A stretch of 52,072 nucleotides of DNA from Chryseobacterium gleum (GTDB lineage: Bacteria > Bacteroidota > Bacteroidia > Flavobacteriales > BACL11), in NCBI GenBank assembly GCA_945865535.1, contig CAMBDW010000011.1:1-52072 (forward strand), given 5' to 3'. The notes beneath the pieces are model-generated. The model did no database searches, was not told where the DNA came from, and saw nothing but the letters and a program-made list of their open reading frames with translations. The position numbers and the translations under genes were made by a program. Shown one piece after another: positions 26,472 through 36,033 of the stretch. Numbering within the stretch: position 1 is the stretch's first letter; the number at the start of each line of letters is the position of its first letter.

Positions 26472-26816
26472 TTATTTTACTTTATCCATAACTGCTTTAA
26501 AAGCTTCTGGTTGATTCATTGCTAAATCAGCTAAAACCTTTCTATTAAGTTCAATTCCATGAGCGTGAATTTTTCCCATAAATTCTGAGTAAGACATTCC
26601 GTATTGTCTTACTCCAGCATTAATTCTTTGAATCCATAATGCTCTGAAATTTCGTTTCTTATTTTTTCTATCACGGTATGCGTATACCATACCTTTTTCT
26701 ACAGCATTTTTAGCTACTGTATGTACATTTTTTCTTCTTCCAAAGTACCCTTTGGCGGCTTTTAAAAGTTTGTCTTTTCTAGCTTTTGAAGCTACTGCAT
26801 TTACCGATCTTGGCAT
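26472..26816 (-). CDS. rplT: 50S ribosomal protein L20
   Basis: This 114-residue basic protein shows [47 protein letters not shown] and [13 protein letters not shown], the standard L20 sequence. It is needed early in 50S assembly and binds 23S rRNA. It is the last gene of thrS-infC-rpmI-rplT. L20 autoregulates this operon in other bacteria. The 88-base gap to rpmI has a small inverted repeat (GGTTA-T-TAACC on the minus strand), but I cannot show it is an L20 site. Confidence 0.98.
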   Translation of the reverse strand: MPRSVNAVASKARKDKLLKAAKGYFGRRKNVHTVAKNAVEKGMVYAYRDRKNKKRNFRALWIQRINAGVRQYGMSYSEFMGKIHAHGIELNRKVLADLAMNQPEAFKAVMDKVK

Positions 26817-26904
26817 AATTTAATTGTTTTTTGGTAGATAGTGGCTTTTGATTTTTTGCTCTTAATTGAACTATATACCTGGTTAATAACCTAGTTTACT
26901 TTTT

Positions 26905-27099
26905 TTAAATACCTAACTGTAGTTTTACGCTTTTTGTATCAACTTTTGATACATATCCTGTTTTAGTTAAGTTGTGCTTTTGTTTGGTCTCTTTCTTTGT
27001 TAAGATGTGTGACTTAAACGCTTGCTTTCTTTTTAATTTACCAGAGCCAGTAAGTTTGAATCTTTTTTTGGCTCCAGCTTTTGTTTTCATCTTTGGCAT
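26905..27099 (-). CDS. rpmI: 50S ribosomal protein L35
   Basis: This 64-residue basic protein begins [20 protein letters not shown], the L35 signature, and has the usual length. It lies between infC (12 bases) and rplT, the conserved order for this operon. Confidence 0.98.
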   Translation of the reverse strand: MPKMKTKAGAKKRFKLTGSGKLKRKQAFKSHILTKKETKQKHNLTKTGYVSKVDTKSVKLQLGI

Positions 27100-27111
27100 A
27101 GTCTTTCTTTT

Positions 27112-27660
27112 TTATTTCTTCTTTTTTGGTGCTATAATCATTATCATTTTTTTCCCATCTAATTTAGGCATATCCTCTACAATTCCTACATCTTCTAGCG
27201 CCTGCGCTAGTCTTAAAAGTAAAATTTGACCTTGCTCATTAAAGACAATAGTTCTGCCTCTAAAGAATACAAAAGCTTTTACTTTTGCTCCATCTTGCAG
27301 GAAGCTTTTTGCATGTTTTAATTTAAACTCAAAATCATGCTCTCCCGTATTTGGACCAAATCTTAACTCTTTAATAACAACCTTTTGTGCTTTACTTTGG
27401 ATTGTTTTTAGTTTTTTCTTTTGGTCGTAAATAAACTTTTTATAATCAATAACTTTACACACTGGAGGATCCACATTAGGTGAGATTTCTACTAAATCTA
27501 GTCCTAGGTTTCTAGAGATCTTAAGAGCTTCATCAATTGAACATATTTTTGGTTCTACTTCTTCACCTACCATTCTTACGAATGCAGATGTTATCTCTTG
27601 GTTAGTTCTATGTAATTTTTTCGGAATTACTCTTCCTCTGAATGGTTTAGCTAGTGCGAT
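27112..27660 (-). CDS. infC: Translation initiation factor IF-3 with non-AUG start
   Basis: IF-3 binds the 30S subunit, blocks subunit rejoining and checks initiation codons. The C-terminal domain is complete (KVVIKELRFGPNTGEHDFEFK, FFRGR, MIMIIAPKKKK). The first ATG (27573) would give only 153 residues and cut the N-terminal domain. In-frame sequence upstream encodes the missing part (LHRTNQEITSAFVRMVGEE), and no ATG, GTG or TTG occurs before the TAA at 27664-27666. The chosen start is ATC at 27660 (182 residues, beginning ALAKPFRGR). ATT at 27627 (171 residues) is the alternative. Rare AUU or AUC starts on infC are known elsewhere and let IF-3 repress its own translation. The gene begins 12 bases after thrS. 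Confidence 0.92.
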   Translation of the reverse strand: MALAKPFRGRVIPKKLHRTNQEITSAFVRMVGEEVEPKICSIDEALKISRNLGLDLVEISPNVDPPVCKVIDYKKFIYDQKKKLKTIQSKAQKVVIKELRFGPNTGEHDFEFKLKHAKSFLQDGAKVKAFVFFRGRTIVFNEQGQILLLRLAQALEDVGIVEDMPKLDGKKMIMIIAPKKKK

Positions 27661-27672
27661 TGTTTATTTGTT

Positions 27673-29616
27673 TTAGTTATTAAATATAATTAATTTATTT
27701 ATTTCTGTTGTTATTAAATCTCCAAAATCTTCTACTTTTATGCTTCCTAAATCCTCTCCTCCATGTTTACGAACAGAGATTTTTTCTTCATTTTCCTCTC
27801 TCTCTCCCACAACAATAATATAAGGGCTTTTTGAAACTTCTGCATCTCTAATTTTTCTACCTGTAGTTTCAGCCCTATAGTCAATGGGGCCGCAAATATC
27901 GTATTTTTTTAGAAATTGAGATACTTTTTCGGCATAATCGTGATATTTTTCACTGATAGGGATTATGATAAACTGATCGGGGGCTAGCCAAAGAGGGAAA
28001 TTACCACCACAATGTTCCAATAAAACGGCTACAAATCTTTCCATGGAACCGAATGGAGCTCTGTGTATCATTACTGGCCTGTGCTTTTGATTATCGGCCC
28101 CTGTATATTCTAGTTCAAAACGCTCAGGGAGGTTATAATCTACTTGAATTGTGCCTAATTGCCATTCTCTGCCCAGGGCATCTTTTACCATAAAATCAAG
28201 CTTAGGACCATAGAATGCGGCCTCTCCATATTCAATAACTGTTTCTAATCCTTTTTCGCCAGCAGCTTCAATAATTGCAGCTTCTGCTTTTTCCCAGTTT
28301 TCATCCGAACCTATATATTTTGCTTTATTTTCACGATCGCGCAAAGAAATTTGAGCTTTATAATTGGTAAAACCTAGAGCTTTGAATACATAAAGTACCA
28401 AGTCAATAACTGCTATAAATTCTTGTTTTACTTGGTCAGGACGAACAAAAAGGTGGGCATCATCTTGAGTAAATCCTCTAACCCGAGTAAGTCCGTGTAA
28501 TTCGCCAGATTGCTCGTAACGATAAACGGTGCCGAATTCTGCAAAACGAACAGGTAAATCACGGTAAGAATATTGTTTTGTTTTGTAAATTTCGCAGTGG
28601 TGAGGGCAGTTCATAGGTTTTAAGAAGAATTCCTCTCCTTCATTAGGAGTTCTAATTGGTTGAAAAGAATCTGCTCCATATTTTTCATAATGGCCTGAAC
28701 AGACATATAAATCTTTATTTCCAATATGTGGGGTGATAACTGGAAGATAGCCTGCTTTTGTTTGTGCTTTTTTCAGGAAATTTTCTAGTTTTTCTCTTAG
28801 TTGAGCACCTTTAGGAAGCCATAGTGGCAATCCTTGACCAACTTTTTGAGAGAAAGTGAATAGTTCCATTTCTTTACCTAATTTGCGGTGGTCGCGTTTT
28901 TTTGCTTCTTCTAAAAGTTCTAGATGTTCAGTAAGTTCTTTTTGTTTAGGAAATGAAACTCCATAAATACGAGTAAGTTGCTTGCGATTTTCATCTCCTC
29001 TCCAGTAGGCACCAGCAATATTTAATAACTTAATGGCTTTTATTTTTTCGGAGGAAGGAAGGTGAGGTCCTTTGCATAAATCGGTGAAATTACCTTGGGT
29101 GTAGAAAGTGATATTTCCATCTTCTAAAGCTTCTAATAGTTCTAATTTGTACTCATCTCCCTTAGAAGTAAAGTAGGCAATAGCTTCCTTTTTTGAAACT
29201 TCTTTTCTGTCAAAAGTCATTTGCAAAGCAGCCAACTCCTTCATTTTTTGCTCAATTTTTGGCAATTCATCAGAAGAAAGTACACGATCGCCTAAATCGA
29301 CATCATAATAGAAACCATTATCAATAGCAGGCCCAATACCAAGTTTTACTCCAGGGTAAAGTGCTTCTAATGCCTCTGCCATAATATGTGCTGAAGAATG
29401 CCAAAAACTCATTTTTCCTTGTTTATCATTCCAAGTATGTAGGGTAAGAGTGGCATCAGTAGTGATAGGGCGATAAGCATCCCAAACTTCATTATTTACG
29501 CTTGCTGAAAGCACATTTCGAGCCAAACCTTCAGAAATGACCATAGCAATATCCATTGCTGTAGTTCCACTTTTTACTTGCTTGATACTTCCATCAGGAA
29601 GGGTGATGTTAATCAT
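27673..29616 (-). CDS. thrS: Threonyl-tRNA synthetase
   Basis: This 647-residue class II synthetase has a TGS domain (about 1-60, [14 protein letters not shown]), a second additional/editing domain with [11 protein letters not shown] and the zinc-type HxxxH, a catalytic core with [10 protein letters not shown] (zinc Cys) and [10 protein letters not shown] (motif 2 region), [11 protein letters not shown] (motif 3), and a C-terminal anticodon-binding domain (about 545-640). The length is standard. It heads the thrS-infC-rpmI-rplT operon. No T-box or other leader structure is seen in the 69 bases upstream. Confidence 0.98.
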   Translation of the reverse strand: MINITLPDGSIKQVKSGTTAMDIAMVISEGLARNVLSASVNNEVWDAYRPITTDATLTLHTWNDKQGKMSFWHSSAHIMAEALEALYPGVKLGIGPAIDNGFYYDVDLGDRVLSSDELPKIEQKMKELAALQMTFDRKEVSKKEAIAYFTSKGDEYKLELLEALEDGNITFYTQGNFTDLCKGPHLPSSEKIKAIKLLNIAGAYWRGDENRKQLTRIYGVSFPKQKELTEHLELLEEAKKRDHRKLGKEMELFTFSQKVGQGLPLWLPKGAQLREKLENFLKKAQTKAGYLPVITPHIGNKDLYVCSGHYEKYGADSFQPIRTPNEGEEFFLKPMNCPHHCEIYKTKQYSYRDLPVRFAEFGTVYRYEQSGELHGLTRVRGFTQDDAHLFVRPDQVKQEFIAVIDLVLYVFKALGFTNYKAQISLRDRENKAKYIGSDENWEKAEAAIIEAAGEKGLETVIEYGEAAFYGPKLDFMVKDALGREWQLGTIQVDYNLPERFELEYTGADNQKHRPVMIHRAPFGSMERFVAVLLEHCGGNFPLWLAPDQFIIIPISEKYHDYAEKVSQFLKKYDICGPIDYRAETTGRKIRDAEVSKSPYIIVVGEREENEEKISVRKHGGEDLGSIKVEDFGDLITTEINKLIIFNN

Positions 29617-29685
29617 TTGTTTGTGTTAAAGGCTGCAAATATAAGGATTAGAAGTTAGATATTAGTAGTGAGATTTGTCCTGCTA

Positions 29686-30291
29686 TTAAGCTTTAGTTTT
29701 TAAAAATGGATCCTCATAATAGTTGTTCAAAATAGAGTCTATTTGCTGTTTTCCTGCGATAATTTTTTGAACTTTATCCCAGAGCTCATCTTTAATCAAT
29801 ACTCTTAGTGGCTGCTCGTAGGCATTGATTTTTCCAAAAACCTTTAGAATTTGCTCATCCCAGACTTTATAATACCTCACCAAGTCATCCGGATATACTA
29901 TTTTTCTTTCTGTGCCTTCATCTACTGCTGTGAACGGATCTTTAATATTTAAATAGCCATAGTCATCTGTTAATTGCTCCCCAGGAAGTATATCTCGAAT
30001 AGCAATTTCAAAATCATAAGCTGTTGTAAGGCAATTTGCATTAAAACTATGATTTACAAATCGACCATGGTCCCAACACAGTACATAGTTTCCAATGTTG
30101 TTGCGAAAAGTATAGGTGTCAATAATATTTTGATAAACAAGGTCCATTGCAAAGAATTCTTCAGGACGAAATTCTCTATCTAACTTGTCCAAGACCCAAG
30201 TAATTGTACCCGCAGGAATAAAATCGGTGGCAAAAACACCATAACCAACTTCATTGCTAATAAATCTTAATTCTGTTTTTGGATGAATCAT
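29686..30291 (-). CDS. SET-domain protein (putative lysine methyltransferase)
   Basis: This 201-residue protein is a compact SET domain, a fold that transfers methyl from S-adenosylmethionine to lysine. The key blocks are present: GYGVFATDFIPAG near the N terminus (about 16-28), RFVNHSFNANC (about 77-87, the NHS cofactor-binding motif) and LTDDYGYL (about 107-114, with the catalytic-region Tyr). Pre- and post-SET cysteine clusters are absent, and a C-terminal helical part (about 130-200) replaces them. There is no signal peptide. The protein substrate is unknown. It lies 32 bases downstream of the acyl-CoA carboxylase gene and upstream of thrS, all on the minus strand. Confidence 0.85.
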   Translation of the reverse strand: MIHPKTELRFISNEVGYGVFATDFIPAGTITWVLDKLDREFRPEEFFAMDLVYQNIIDTYTFRNNIGNYVLCWDHGRFVNHSFNANCLTTAYDFEIAIRDILPGEQLTDDYGYLNIKDPFTAVDEGTERKIVYPDDLVRYYKVWDEQILKVFGKINAYEQPLRVLIKDELWDKVQKIIAGKQQIDSILNNYYEDPFLKTKA

Positions 30292-30323
30292 TTAGTTTTA
30301 AATTTAATTTTTAAATAATTTTT

Positions 30324-31955
30324 TTAACTTTGAATAACTCCAGGATTATAAACCTCTTTTATAGGTGCGTGATTTGCGGCCTCAATTCCCATAGAAATCA
30401 CTTTACGAGTATCTAAAGGATCAATAATGGCATCTACCCACAAACGAGATGCTGCATAATAAGGTGAGGCTTGCTTATCATAACTATCAGTAATGGTTTT
30501 TAAAAGTGCTTTTTCCGCTTTTTCATCAATTTCTTCTCCTTTAGCTTTTAAAGAAGCTTTTTCAATTTGCAATAAAACTTTAGCGGCTTGCTCTCCTCCC
30601 ATAACGGCAAGTTCAGCTGTTGGCCAAGCAACAATAAGCCTAGGATCGTAAGCTTTGCCACACATAGCATAATTACCTGCCCCATAAGAATTGCCAATAA
30701 TAATGGTAAACTTAGGAACCACAGAATTTGCCATGGCATTTACCATTTTGGCGCCATCTTTAATAATGCCTCCATGCTCGGATCTGGAACCCACCATAAA
30801 ACCAGTAACATCTTGTAAGAAAACCAAAGGGATTTTCTTCTGATTGCAATTGGCAATAAAACGAGCTGATTTATCTGCAGAATCGGAATAAATAACCCCA
30901 CCAAATTGCATTTCCCCTTTTTTGGTTTTTATCATTTCTCTCTGGTTAGCCACTATCCCTACTGCCCAGCCATCTACTCTAGCATAACCACAAATTATAG
31001 ATTTTCCATAATCTTCTTTGTACTCTTCAAATTCTGATTTATCCACTAGCCGAGCAATAATGTCCTTCATGTTATATGGCTTGGCTCTATCTCTTGGAAG
31101 TATTCCGTAAATTTCTTTTTCATCTTCTTTTGGAAGGTGAGCTTCCTCTCTGTTAAAACCGGCTTTGTCATAATCGCCAATTTTATCCATAATAGCACGG
31201 ATTTTATCCAAAGCTGCTTTATCATCTTTAGCTTTATAATCGGTTACACCAGAAATTTCGCAATGGGTAGTAGCACCACCCAAAGTTTCGTTATCAATAG
31301 TTTCGCCAATAGCCGCTTTTACCAGATAACTTCCTGCTAGGAAAATACTTCCTGTTTTGTCAACAATAAGTGCTTCATCACTCATAATTGGGAGGTAAGC
31401 TCCTCCAGCAACACAAGAGCCCATAACGGCAGAAATTTGAGTGATTCCCATAGAACTCATACGAGCATTGTTTCTGAAAATTCTTCCAAAATGTTCTTTG
31501 TCTGGGAAAATCTCATCTTGTAGGGGTAAGAAAACTCCAGCACTATCTACCAAGTAGATAATCGGCAATCTGTTTTCCATGGAAATTTCTTGCAAACGCA
31601 AATTTTTCTTTCCAGTAATTGGAAACCAAGCTCCAGCCTTAACAGTTGCATCATTAGCAACAACAATACACTGTCTTTTCTTTACATATGTAATTCCGGC
31701 AACAACCCCACCTGAGGGACAGCCACCATATTCTTCATACATTCCTTCCCCAACAAAAGCACCAATTTCTAGAAAATCCGAATCGGCATCTTTTAGATAT
31801 CCGATACGCTCCCTTGCAGTAAGTTTTCCTAAGCCATGTTGGCTTTCAATTTTTTTCTTTCCACCACCCAATGAGATAATAGCATGTTTTCTTTTCATCT
31901 CTGAAATGAGTAATCTCAAGCTATCATCATTCTTATTGAATTCTAAATCTGCCAT
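30324..31955 (-). CDS. Acyl-CoA carboxylase, carboxyltransferase (beta) subunit
   Basis: With ATG 31955 this is a 543-residue crotonase-fold carboxyltransferase of the propionyl-/methylcrotonyl-CoA carboxylase type. It transfers the carboxyl group from biotin carried on another subunit. Visible blocks are GKLTARERIGYL (about 45), GGVVAGITYV, GSCVAGGAYLPIMSDE and the C-terminal IIGNSYGAGNYAMCGKAYDP and ELAVMGGEQAAKVL. The longer reading begins at TTG 31973, which is part of a TATTTTTG promoter-like box (31971-31978), so the ATG is preferred. No biotin carboxylase or carrier gene lies beside it. Methylcrotonyl-CoA (leucine breakdown) versus propionyl-CoA specificity cannot be decided. Confidence 0.9.
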   Translation of the reverse strand: MADLEFNKNDDSLRLLISEMKRKHAIISLGGGKKKIESQHGLGKLTARERIGYLKDADSDFLEIGAFVGEGMYEEYGGCPSGGVVAGITYVKKRQCIVVANDATVKAGAWFPITGKKNLRLQEISMENRLPIIYLVDSAGVFLPLQDEIFPDKEHFGRIFRNNARMSSMGITQISAVMGSCVAGGAYLPIMSDEALIVDKTGSIFLAGSYLVKAAIGETIDNETLGGATTHCEISGVTDYKAKDDKAALDKIRAIMDKIGDYDKAGFNREEAHLPKEDEKEIYGILPRDRAKPYNMKDIIARLVDKSEFEEYKEDYGKSIICGYARVDGWAVGIVANQREMIKTKKGEMQFGGVIYSDSADKSARFIANCNQKKIPLVFLQDVTGFMVGSRSEHGGIIKDGAKMVNAMANSVVPKFTIIIGNSYGAGNYAMCGKAYDPRLIVAWPTAELAVMGGEQAAKVLLQIEKASLKAKGEEIDEKAEKALLKTITDSYDKQASPYYAASRLWVDAIIDPLDTRKVISMGIEAANHAPIKEVYNPGVIQS

Positions 31956-32033
31956 TAGGTTAATTTTTGTCAAAAATAAAAAATAGATGTTATAAATTAG
32001 TATTTAATAGAGAGACTTATCTTGTCTACTATT

Positions 32034-32651
32034 TTATATGTCAAAACTAGTGTCCATATTGGCTAGATATGCTCCACTTTCAGGACCTAAATTAAAAAGC
32101 AAATCTAAAATAGAAAGATTAGCAATAAAGCCATGTTTTTCCATAAAAACCTGATCGTATTTTTCCATTTTTTTACTTACGAATTTATGATTTCTTAAAT
32201 CAGTAAAATCTCCTGTGTGCTTGTATTCAGTGCTAGGAATTTGCTTTGCGTTTACTTTCAAAAACTTTAAAATCTTTTCCTGCAATCCATTGTTATTGTT
32301 GGTTAAGTAAACTTCTTTTTCTTCAAAAAAAGGTTTTAGTTCATCTTTATAATATTCAAAAAAAGGGGAGGAGTTATAAGCTGATACAATTGCATTCCAA
32401 TGTTCTTGCTGCCATCTCTGCTTGTAAGCAATTTTAATGTCAGTTATTAGGGTTTTGCTGCTTCCTTGTGCCTGTTTTGGTATTGTTAAGCGTAATTTTC
32501 CATTTGCACTATAAATCTCACATCTATTTCGAATACTCTGTTTTACAAAATGCTCATGGTGTTCAATTTTGCAATCTGTATTTTGTAAAAGTATTGCGTA
32601 ATAGCCGATTGGCGCTAGATATGCTGTAGCTAATAAGGGTTTATTTAACAC
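32034..32651 (-). CDS. WbqC-like family protein
   Basis: This 205-residue protein matches the WbqC-like family: N-terminal ATAYLAPIGYYAILLQ, RNRCEIYSANGKLRLTIP, KIAYKQRWQQEHWNAI and a C-terminal LSILDLLFNLGPES. Family members occur in O-antigen clusters and near lepB in Bacteroidota; the activity is not established. It begins with GTG at 32651, 11 bases inside the end of lepB, and no in-frame ATG lies near. It is the last gene of the parA-to-wbqC run. Confidence 0.82.
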   Translation of the reverse strand: MLNKPLLATAYLAPIGYYAILLQNTDCKIEHHEHFVKQSIRNRCEIYSANGKLRLTIPKQAQGSSKTLITDIKIAYKQRWQQEHWNAIVSAYNSSPFFEYYKDELKPFFEEKEVYLTNNNNGLQEKILKFLKVNAKQIPSTEYKHTGDFTDLRNHKFVSKKMEKYDQVFMEKHGFIANLSILDLLFNLGPESGAYLANMDTSFDI

Positions 32652-33906
32652 TAGTAAATAACCTGTTCCATCTGACTTTTTTTAGTCCTTTTGCATTTTT
32701 ATACCAGCTCATCCATACAAATAAAGCTTTGCCCACAATATGATTTTCAGGTACAAATCCCCAAAATCTACTATCAGCAGAATTGTGCCGATTATCTCCC
32801 ATCATCCAGTAGTAATTCATTTTAAAAGTATAAGTAGTTGCCACTTTATTATTGATGTAAATTCCACCTTCCATTATTTCAAGCTTATTGTTTTCATAGC
32901 GCTCAATAATCTCTTTGTATATGGATATATTTTCAGTTGAAAGTTCAACCGTACTACCAGCTTCTGGTATTGTAATAGGACCAAAATTATCTAGATTCCA
33001 TTTGTAATTTTCATCATGAGGGAAAATATAATCTTCATATACTCCTAATTCTTTTACATTTCTTTCTACTTTAGTTACATTTGGAAAAGTACTTAATGCG
33101 TCACGATTAGCATCTGTCAGAGTAAGAATGTATTCATTTCTATTGCGCCCATAGCCACCTTCAGTAATATCATATTTTTCCAAAAGGATGTTTGGATTTA
33201 AACCAGTTCCTGTAGTGCTTACATCATAAACCCATTGTTTTTTCATGCCCTCAAATTCTTTTTGTGGAGTTCCATTTACAAAAAGATCTGCATTTTTAAG
33301 TTCCAGTATATCACCAGGAATTCCAACACATCTTTTTACATAGTTCTCTTTTTTGTCAACAGGTCTTCCTATGTTTTCGGCTGGCCAATTGAATACCACA
33401 CAGTCATTTCTTTCAATTTTTCCTAATCCTTTCATTCTGTGGTAAGGAAGTTGTATACTTTCAGAATAAGATTTAGTTCCAAAAAAAGGAATGGTATGAT
33501 GTACTAGTGGAAATGCCAAAGGAGTCATAGGAACTCTTGGACCATAACTTAATTTACTTACAAAAAGAAAATCGCCAACAAGCATTGATTTTTCCATGGA
33601 TGAAGTTGGAATGGTATAGGCTTCAATAAGGAAAGTTCGTAAAATAGTTGCTGCAATAACAGCAAACAAAATGGCATTAAACCATGATTCTCCCTCACTT
33701 TTTTTCTTCTTTTCTGGGGAGTTTTCTTTCTTTTTCCAGAATTGCCATGAAATGGTTTCCCAAAATAAAATATCTCCAGCTATTAAGGGCATAAAATAGA
33801 GCCATTCTCCATCAATTGTGTAAACAAATACACTCCATATAATTGTTCCAATAATAAATACTACTACCTTAAATGATTTGCCTAAAAGTTCTTTTAATTT
33901 TTTCAT
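32641..33906 (-). CDS. lepB: Signal peptidase I
   Basis: This 421-residue membrane protease removes signal peptides from exported proteins. Two N-terminal hydrophobic segments (about 11-55) and a third (about 74-96) anchor it. The catalytic Ser is in IPTSSMEKSM (Ser103), and the general-base Lys in VKRCVGIPGD (Lys191). The C-terminal MGDNRHNSADSRFWGFVP box is intact. A large insertion (about 205-345) between the catalytic blocks makes it longer than the E. coli enzyme, as is common in Bacteroidota. It sits between dapB and wbqC. Confidence 0.95.
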   Translation of the reverse strand: MKKLKELLGKSFKVVVFIIGTIIWSVFVYTIDGEWLYFMPLIAGDILFWETISWQFWKKKENSPEKKKKSEGESWFNAILFAVIAATILRTFLIEAYTIPTSSMEKSMLVGDFLFVSKLSYGPRVPMTPLAFPLVHHTIPFFGTKSYSESIQLPYHRMKGLGKIERNDCVVFNWPAENIGRPVDKKENYVKRCVGIPGDILELKNADLFVNGTPQKEFEGMKKQWVYDVSTTGTGLNPNILLEKYDITEGGYGRNRNEYILTLTDANRDALSTFPNVTKVERNVKELGVYEDYIFPHDENYKWNLDNFGPITIPEAGSTVELSTENISIYKEIIERYENNKLEIMEGGIYINNKVATTYTFKMNYYWMMGDNRHNSADSRFWGFVPENHIVGKALFVWMSWYKNAKGLKKVRWNRLFTSVK

Positions 33907-33932
33907 ATTCTTTAAAACGAATTTAATTTTTT

Positions 33933-34601
33933 TTATTGTGCTAATACATCTTTCATGCTATAAATGCCTTTTTTACCTATTATCCATTCTGCAGCTATAA
34001 TTGCTCCCATTGCAAAACCATCACGATTATTAGCCGTATGTTTGATTTCAATCTTATCTACTTTTGATGAGTAAGTTATTTGATGTGTGCCAGGAATATC
34101 ATCAATTCTATCAGCAGTTATTTTAGTTTTGGTCATTAATATTTCATTCATTTGTACTGCTAAAGTAATAGCAGTTCCACTTGGAGAATCAAGTTTCTGA
34201 GTGTGATGAATTTCATGTATTTTACTTTCATAACTTTGATTTTTCATCAGTGTAGCTAGTTTTTTATTAAGTTCAAAAAAGATATTTACGCCTAAACTAA
34301 AATTTGAAGCATATAAAAAAGCGCCTTCTTTTTTAATACACAAATCATTTATGTTTTGCAATTTATCAAGCCAAGCTGTTGTGCCTGAAATTATTGGAAT
34401 ACCGCTATTAATTGCATGATAAATATTTTCAAAAGCAGTAGTAGGTGTACTAAAATCAATTGCCACATCAGCTATGCTTAAATCAAGTGATTTTGCTGGA
34501 GTTTTGGAATCGGAAATACAAACAATACTATGTCCTTTTTTGATGGCTAACTCACTAATTCGCTTGCCCATTTTGCCATTACCAAGTATTGCAATTTTCA
34601 T
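33933..34601 (-). CDS. dapB: 4-hydroxy-tetrahydrodipicolinate reductase
   Basis: This 222-residue NAD(P)H-dependent enzyme catalyses the second committed step of the lysine/diaminopimelate pathway. It has ILGNGKMGKRISELA (about 4-18, nucleotide binding), VAIDFSTP, EIHHTQKLDSPSGTA (about 136-150, catalytic His and Lys plus the substrate GT) and a C-terminal EIKHTANNRDGFAMGA. It is a little shorter than E. coli DapB, as in other Bacteroidota. The gene begins 9 bases after DUF5683. Confidence 0.95.
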   Translation of the reverse strand: MKIAILGNGKMGKRISELAIKKGHSIVCISDSKTPAKSLDLSIADVAIDFSTPTTAFENIYHAINSGIPIISGTTAWLDKLQNINDLCIKKEGAFLYASNFSLGVNIFFELNKKLATLMKNQSYESKIHEIHHTQKLDSPSGTAITLAVQMNEILMTKTKITADRIDDIPGTHQITYSSKVDKIEIKHTANNRDGFAMGAIIAAEWIIGKKGIYSMKDVLAQ

Positions 34602-34610
34602 AGCGCTAAC

Positions 34611-35120
34611 TTACAAATTAAAGGATAATGATAAACCGGTAGCATTTTCTTTTGAAAAATATACGGGCTGAATATGTAAGGATAAATCATCACTTACATC
34701 ATAATCAAAAAGATGAGCGTTTACTGAGGCGTCAACAATATTTAAAATATATGTTCCAACAAAACAAAGAATGGAGATTTCTCTATTTCTTCTGTAATGA
34801 TCGGTTAATTCTATTAATTGTGGATTAGAATATTTTCCATAAAATTCATCAGAGTTATTGCCGTCAAGTCGGTTTAAGTAGGTTGTTTTATAAAGTTGAT
34901 AAAAGTCATTACTTTCTTTTATGTAATAGGCTGAGGTAATAAGTCCTGCATAAATAATTGGGACTTTCCAATATTTTTTGGTGTAAACTTGTCCAGCCCC
35001 AGGTAGTATAGCCGAATAAAGTCCCGCTTTCTTAGGAATTTTATTTTCTGTTTCTTGTGCTGAAACAATAGTGCAAGCACTCCAAAAAAGAACAATTAGT
35101 ATTTGCTTGATTGCTGACAA
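34611..35120 (-). CDS. DUF5683 exported/membrane protein
   Basis: This 169-residue protein has a signal peptide (about 1-21, ending IVSAQ), the family motif GLYSAILPGAGQVYTKKYWKVP (about 31-52) with a following hydrophobic segment, and a second hydrophobic segment (about 115-133). The start is TTG at 35120: no ATG lies in the N-terminal coding region, and the signal peptide needs this start. It follows parB by one base (TAA-T-TTG). The function is unknown; the position between parB and dapB recurs in other Bacteroidota (from memory). Confidence 0.8.
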   Translation of the reverse strand: MSAIKQILIVLFWSACTIVSAQETENKIPKKAGLYSAILPGAGQVYTKKYWKVPIIYAGLITSAYYIKESNDFYQLYKTTYLNRLDGNNSDEFYGKYSNPQLIELTDHYRRNREISILCFVGTYILNIVDASVNAHLFDYDVSDDLSLHIQPVYFSKENATGLSLSFNL

Positions 35121-35121
35121 A

Positions 35122-36030
35122 TTAGTTGTTTAGAATGCCAATTATTCTTTCAAAATCTTCATCATTATTAAAAGGAATCATCAGTTTTCCTTTTCCTTTC
35201 TTGTTGCGTTTTAATTCTATAGAAGCATTAAGATTTTTTGATAAATCGTGTACCATTTTTTGTTGTGAAAAAGGAAGTGGTGTAGCAATGCTACTAACTT
35301 TTGAAGTTCTGCTATAGGTTTTATCAGCAAATTCTTTTGTTAGTTGCTCTACCTCTCTTACTGAGTAGCCATTTGCAACAATATCATGGTATAAATTAAT
35401 TTGCGATTCTTCTGATTGTATGGAGAGCAGTGATCTAGCATGTCCATTACTAATTGTGCCATCACTCAATCCTTTTTGTATTGCTTCAGGGAGTTTTAAA
35501 AGGCGTAAAAAATTAGTTACTGTACTTCTGTTTTTGCCTACACGCTCACTGCACTGTTCTTGGGTTAGTTTTATTTCTTCAATCAATCTTTGGTAGCTTA
35601 GGGCTACCTCAATTGGATTAAGATCTTCCCTTTGAATATTTTCGACCAATGCCATTTCAAGCATTTCTTGGTCGTTAGCTATTCTTATAAAAGCGGGTAT
35701 TTTTTCAAGTCCTGCTAGCATTGAAGCTCTAAATCTTCTTTCTCCTGAAATCAATTGAAATTCATCCTCTTTCATTTTACGAACAGTAATAGGTTGTATA
35801 ATTCCTAATTGCTCAATGGAAATAGCAAGTTCGTTTAATTTTTCTTGATCAAATTTTGTTCTGGGCTGAAAAGGATTAGTAATTATTTGTGAAATAAGTA
35901 TTTCATGTGTACTGCCAACTACAGCTGATTGATTTGTGTTTTTTTCAGTTGAATCCTTTGTGAAATCAGTAGTGCTACTGCCAAGGATTGATGCCAAGCC
36001 TCTTCCTAATGCCCCTCTTTCTTTAGTCAT
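35122..36030 (-). CDS. parB: Chromosome-partitioning protein ParB
   Basis: This 302-residue protein has the ParB/Spo0J N-terminal domain with NPFQPRTKFDQEKLNELAISI, GIIQPITVR and the CTP-binding ISGERRFRA (about 91-104). A helix-turn-helix follows for parS binding (ERVGKNRSTVTNFLRLLKLP, about 165-184, and SNGHARSLLS), then a C-terminal dimerisation segment. ParB spreads from parS sites and works with ParA in origin segregation. No 16-base parS palindrome is visible in this window. The gene starts 3 bases after parA. Confidence 0.95.
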   Translation of the reverse strand: MTKERGALGRGLASILGSSTTDFTKDSTEKNTNQSAVVGSTHEILISQIITNPFQPRTKFDQEKLNELAISIEQLGIIQPITVRKMKEDEFQLISGERRFRASMLAGLEKIPAFIRIANDQEMLEMALVENIQREDLNPIEVALSYQRLIEEIKLTQEQCSERVGKNRSTVTNFLRLLKLPEAIQKGLSDGTISNGHARSLLSIQSEESQINLYHDIVANGYSVREVEQLTKEFADKTYSRTSKVSSIATPLPFSQQKMVHDLSKNLNASIELKRNKKGKGKLMIPFNNDEDFERIIGILNN

Positions 36031-36033
36031 ATT

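Noticed and set aside
26817-26904. Inverted repeat GGTTA-T-TAACC upstream of rplT as an L20 autoregulatory structure
   Set aside because: Only five base pairs with no loop, and no resemblance to the 23S rRNA site bound by L20.
31579-31986. 135-codon open frame antisense to the acyl-CoA carboxylase gene
   Set aside because: It is a shadow of a well-conserved gene and encodes no recognisable protein.
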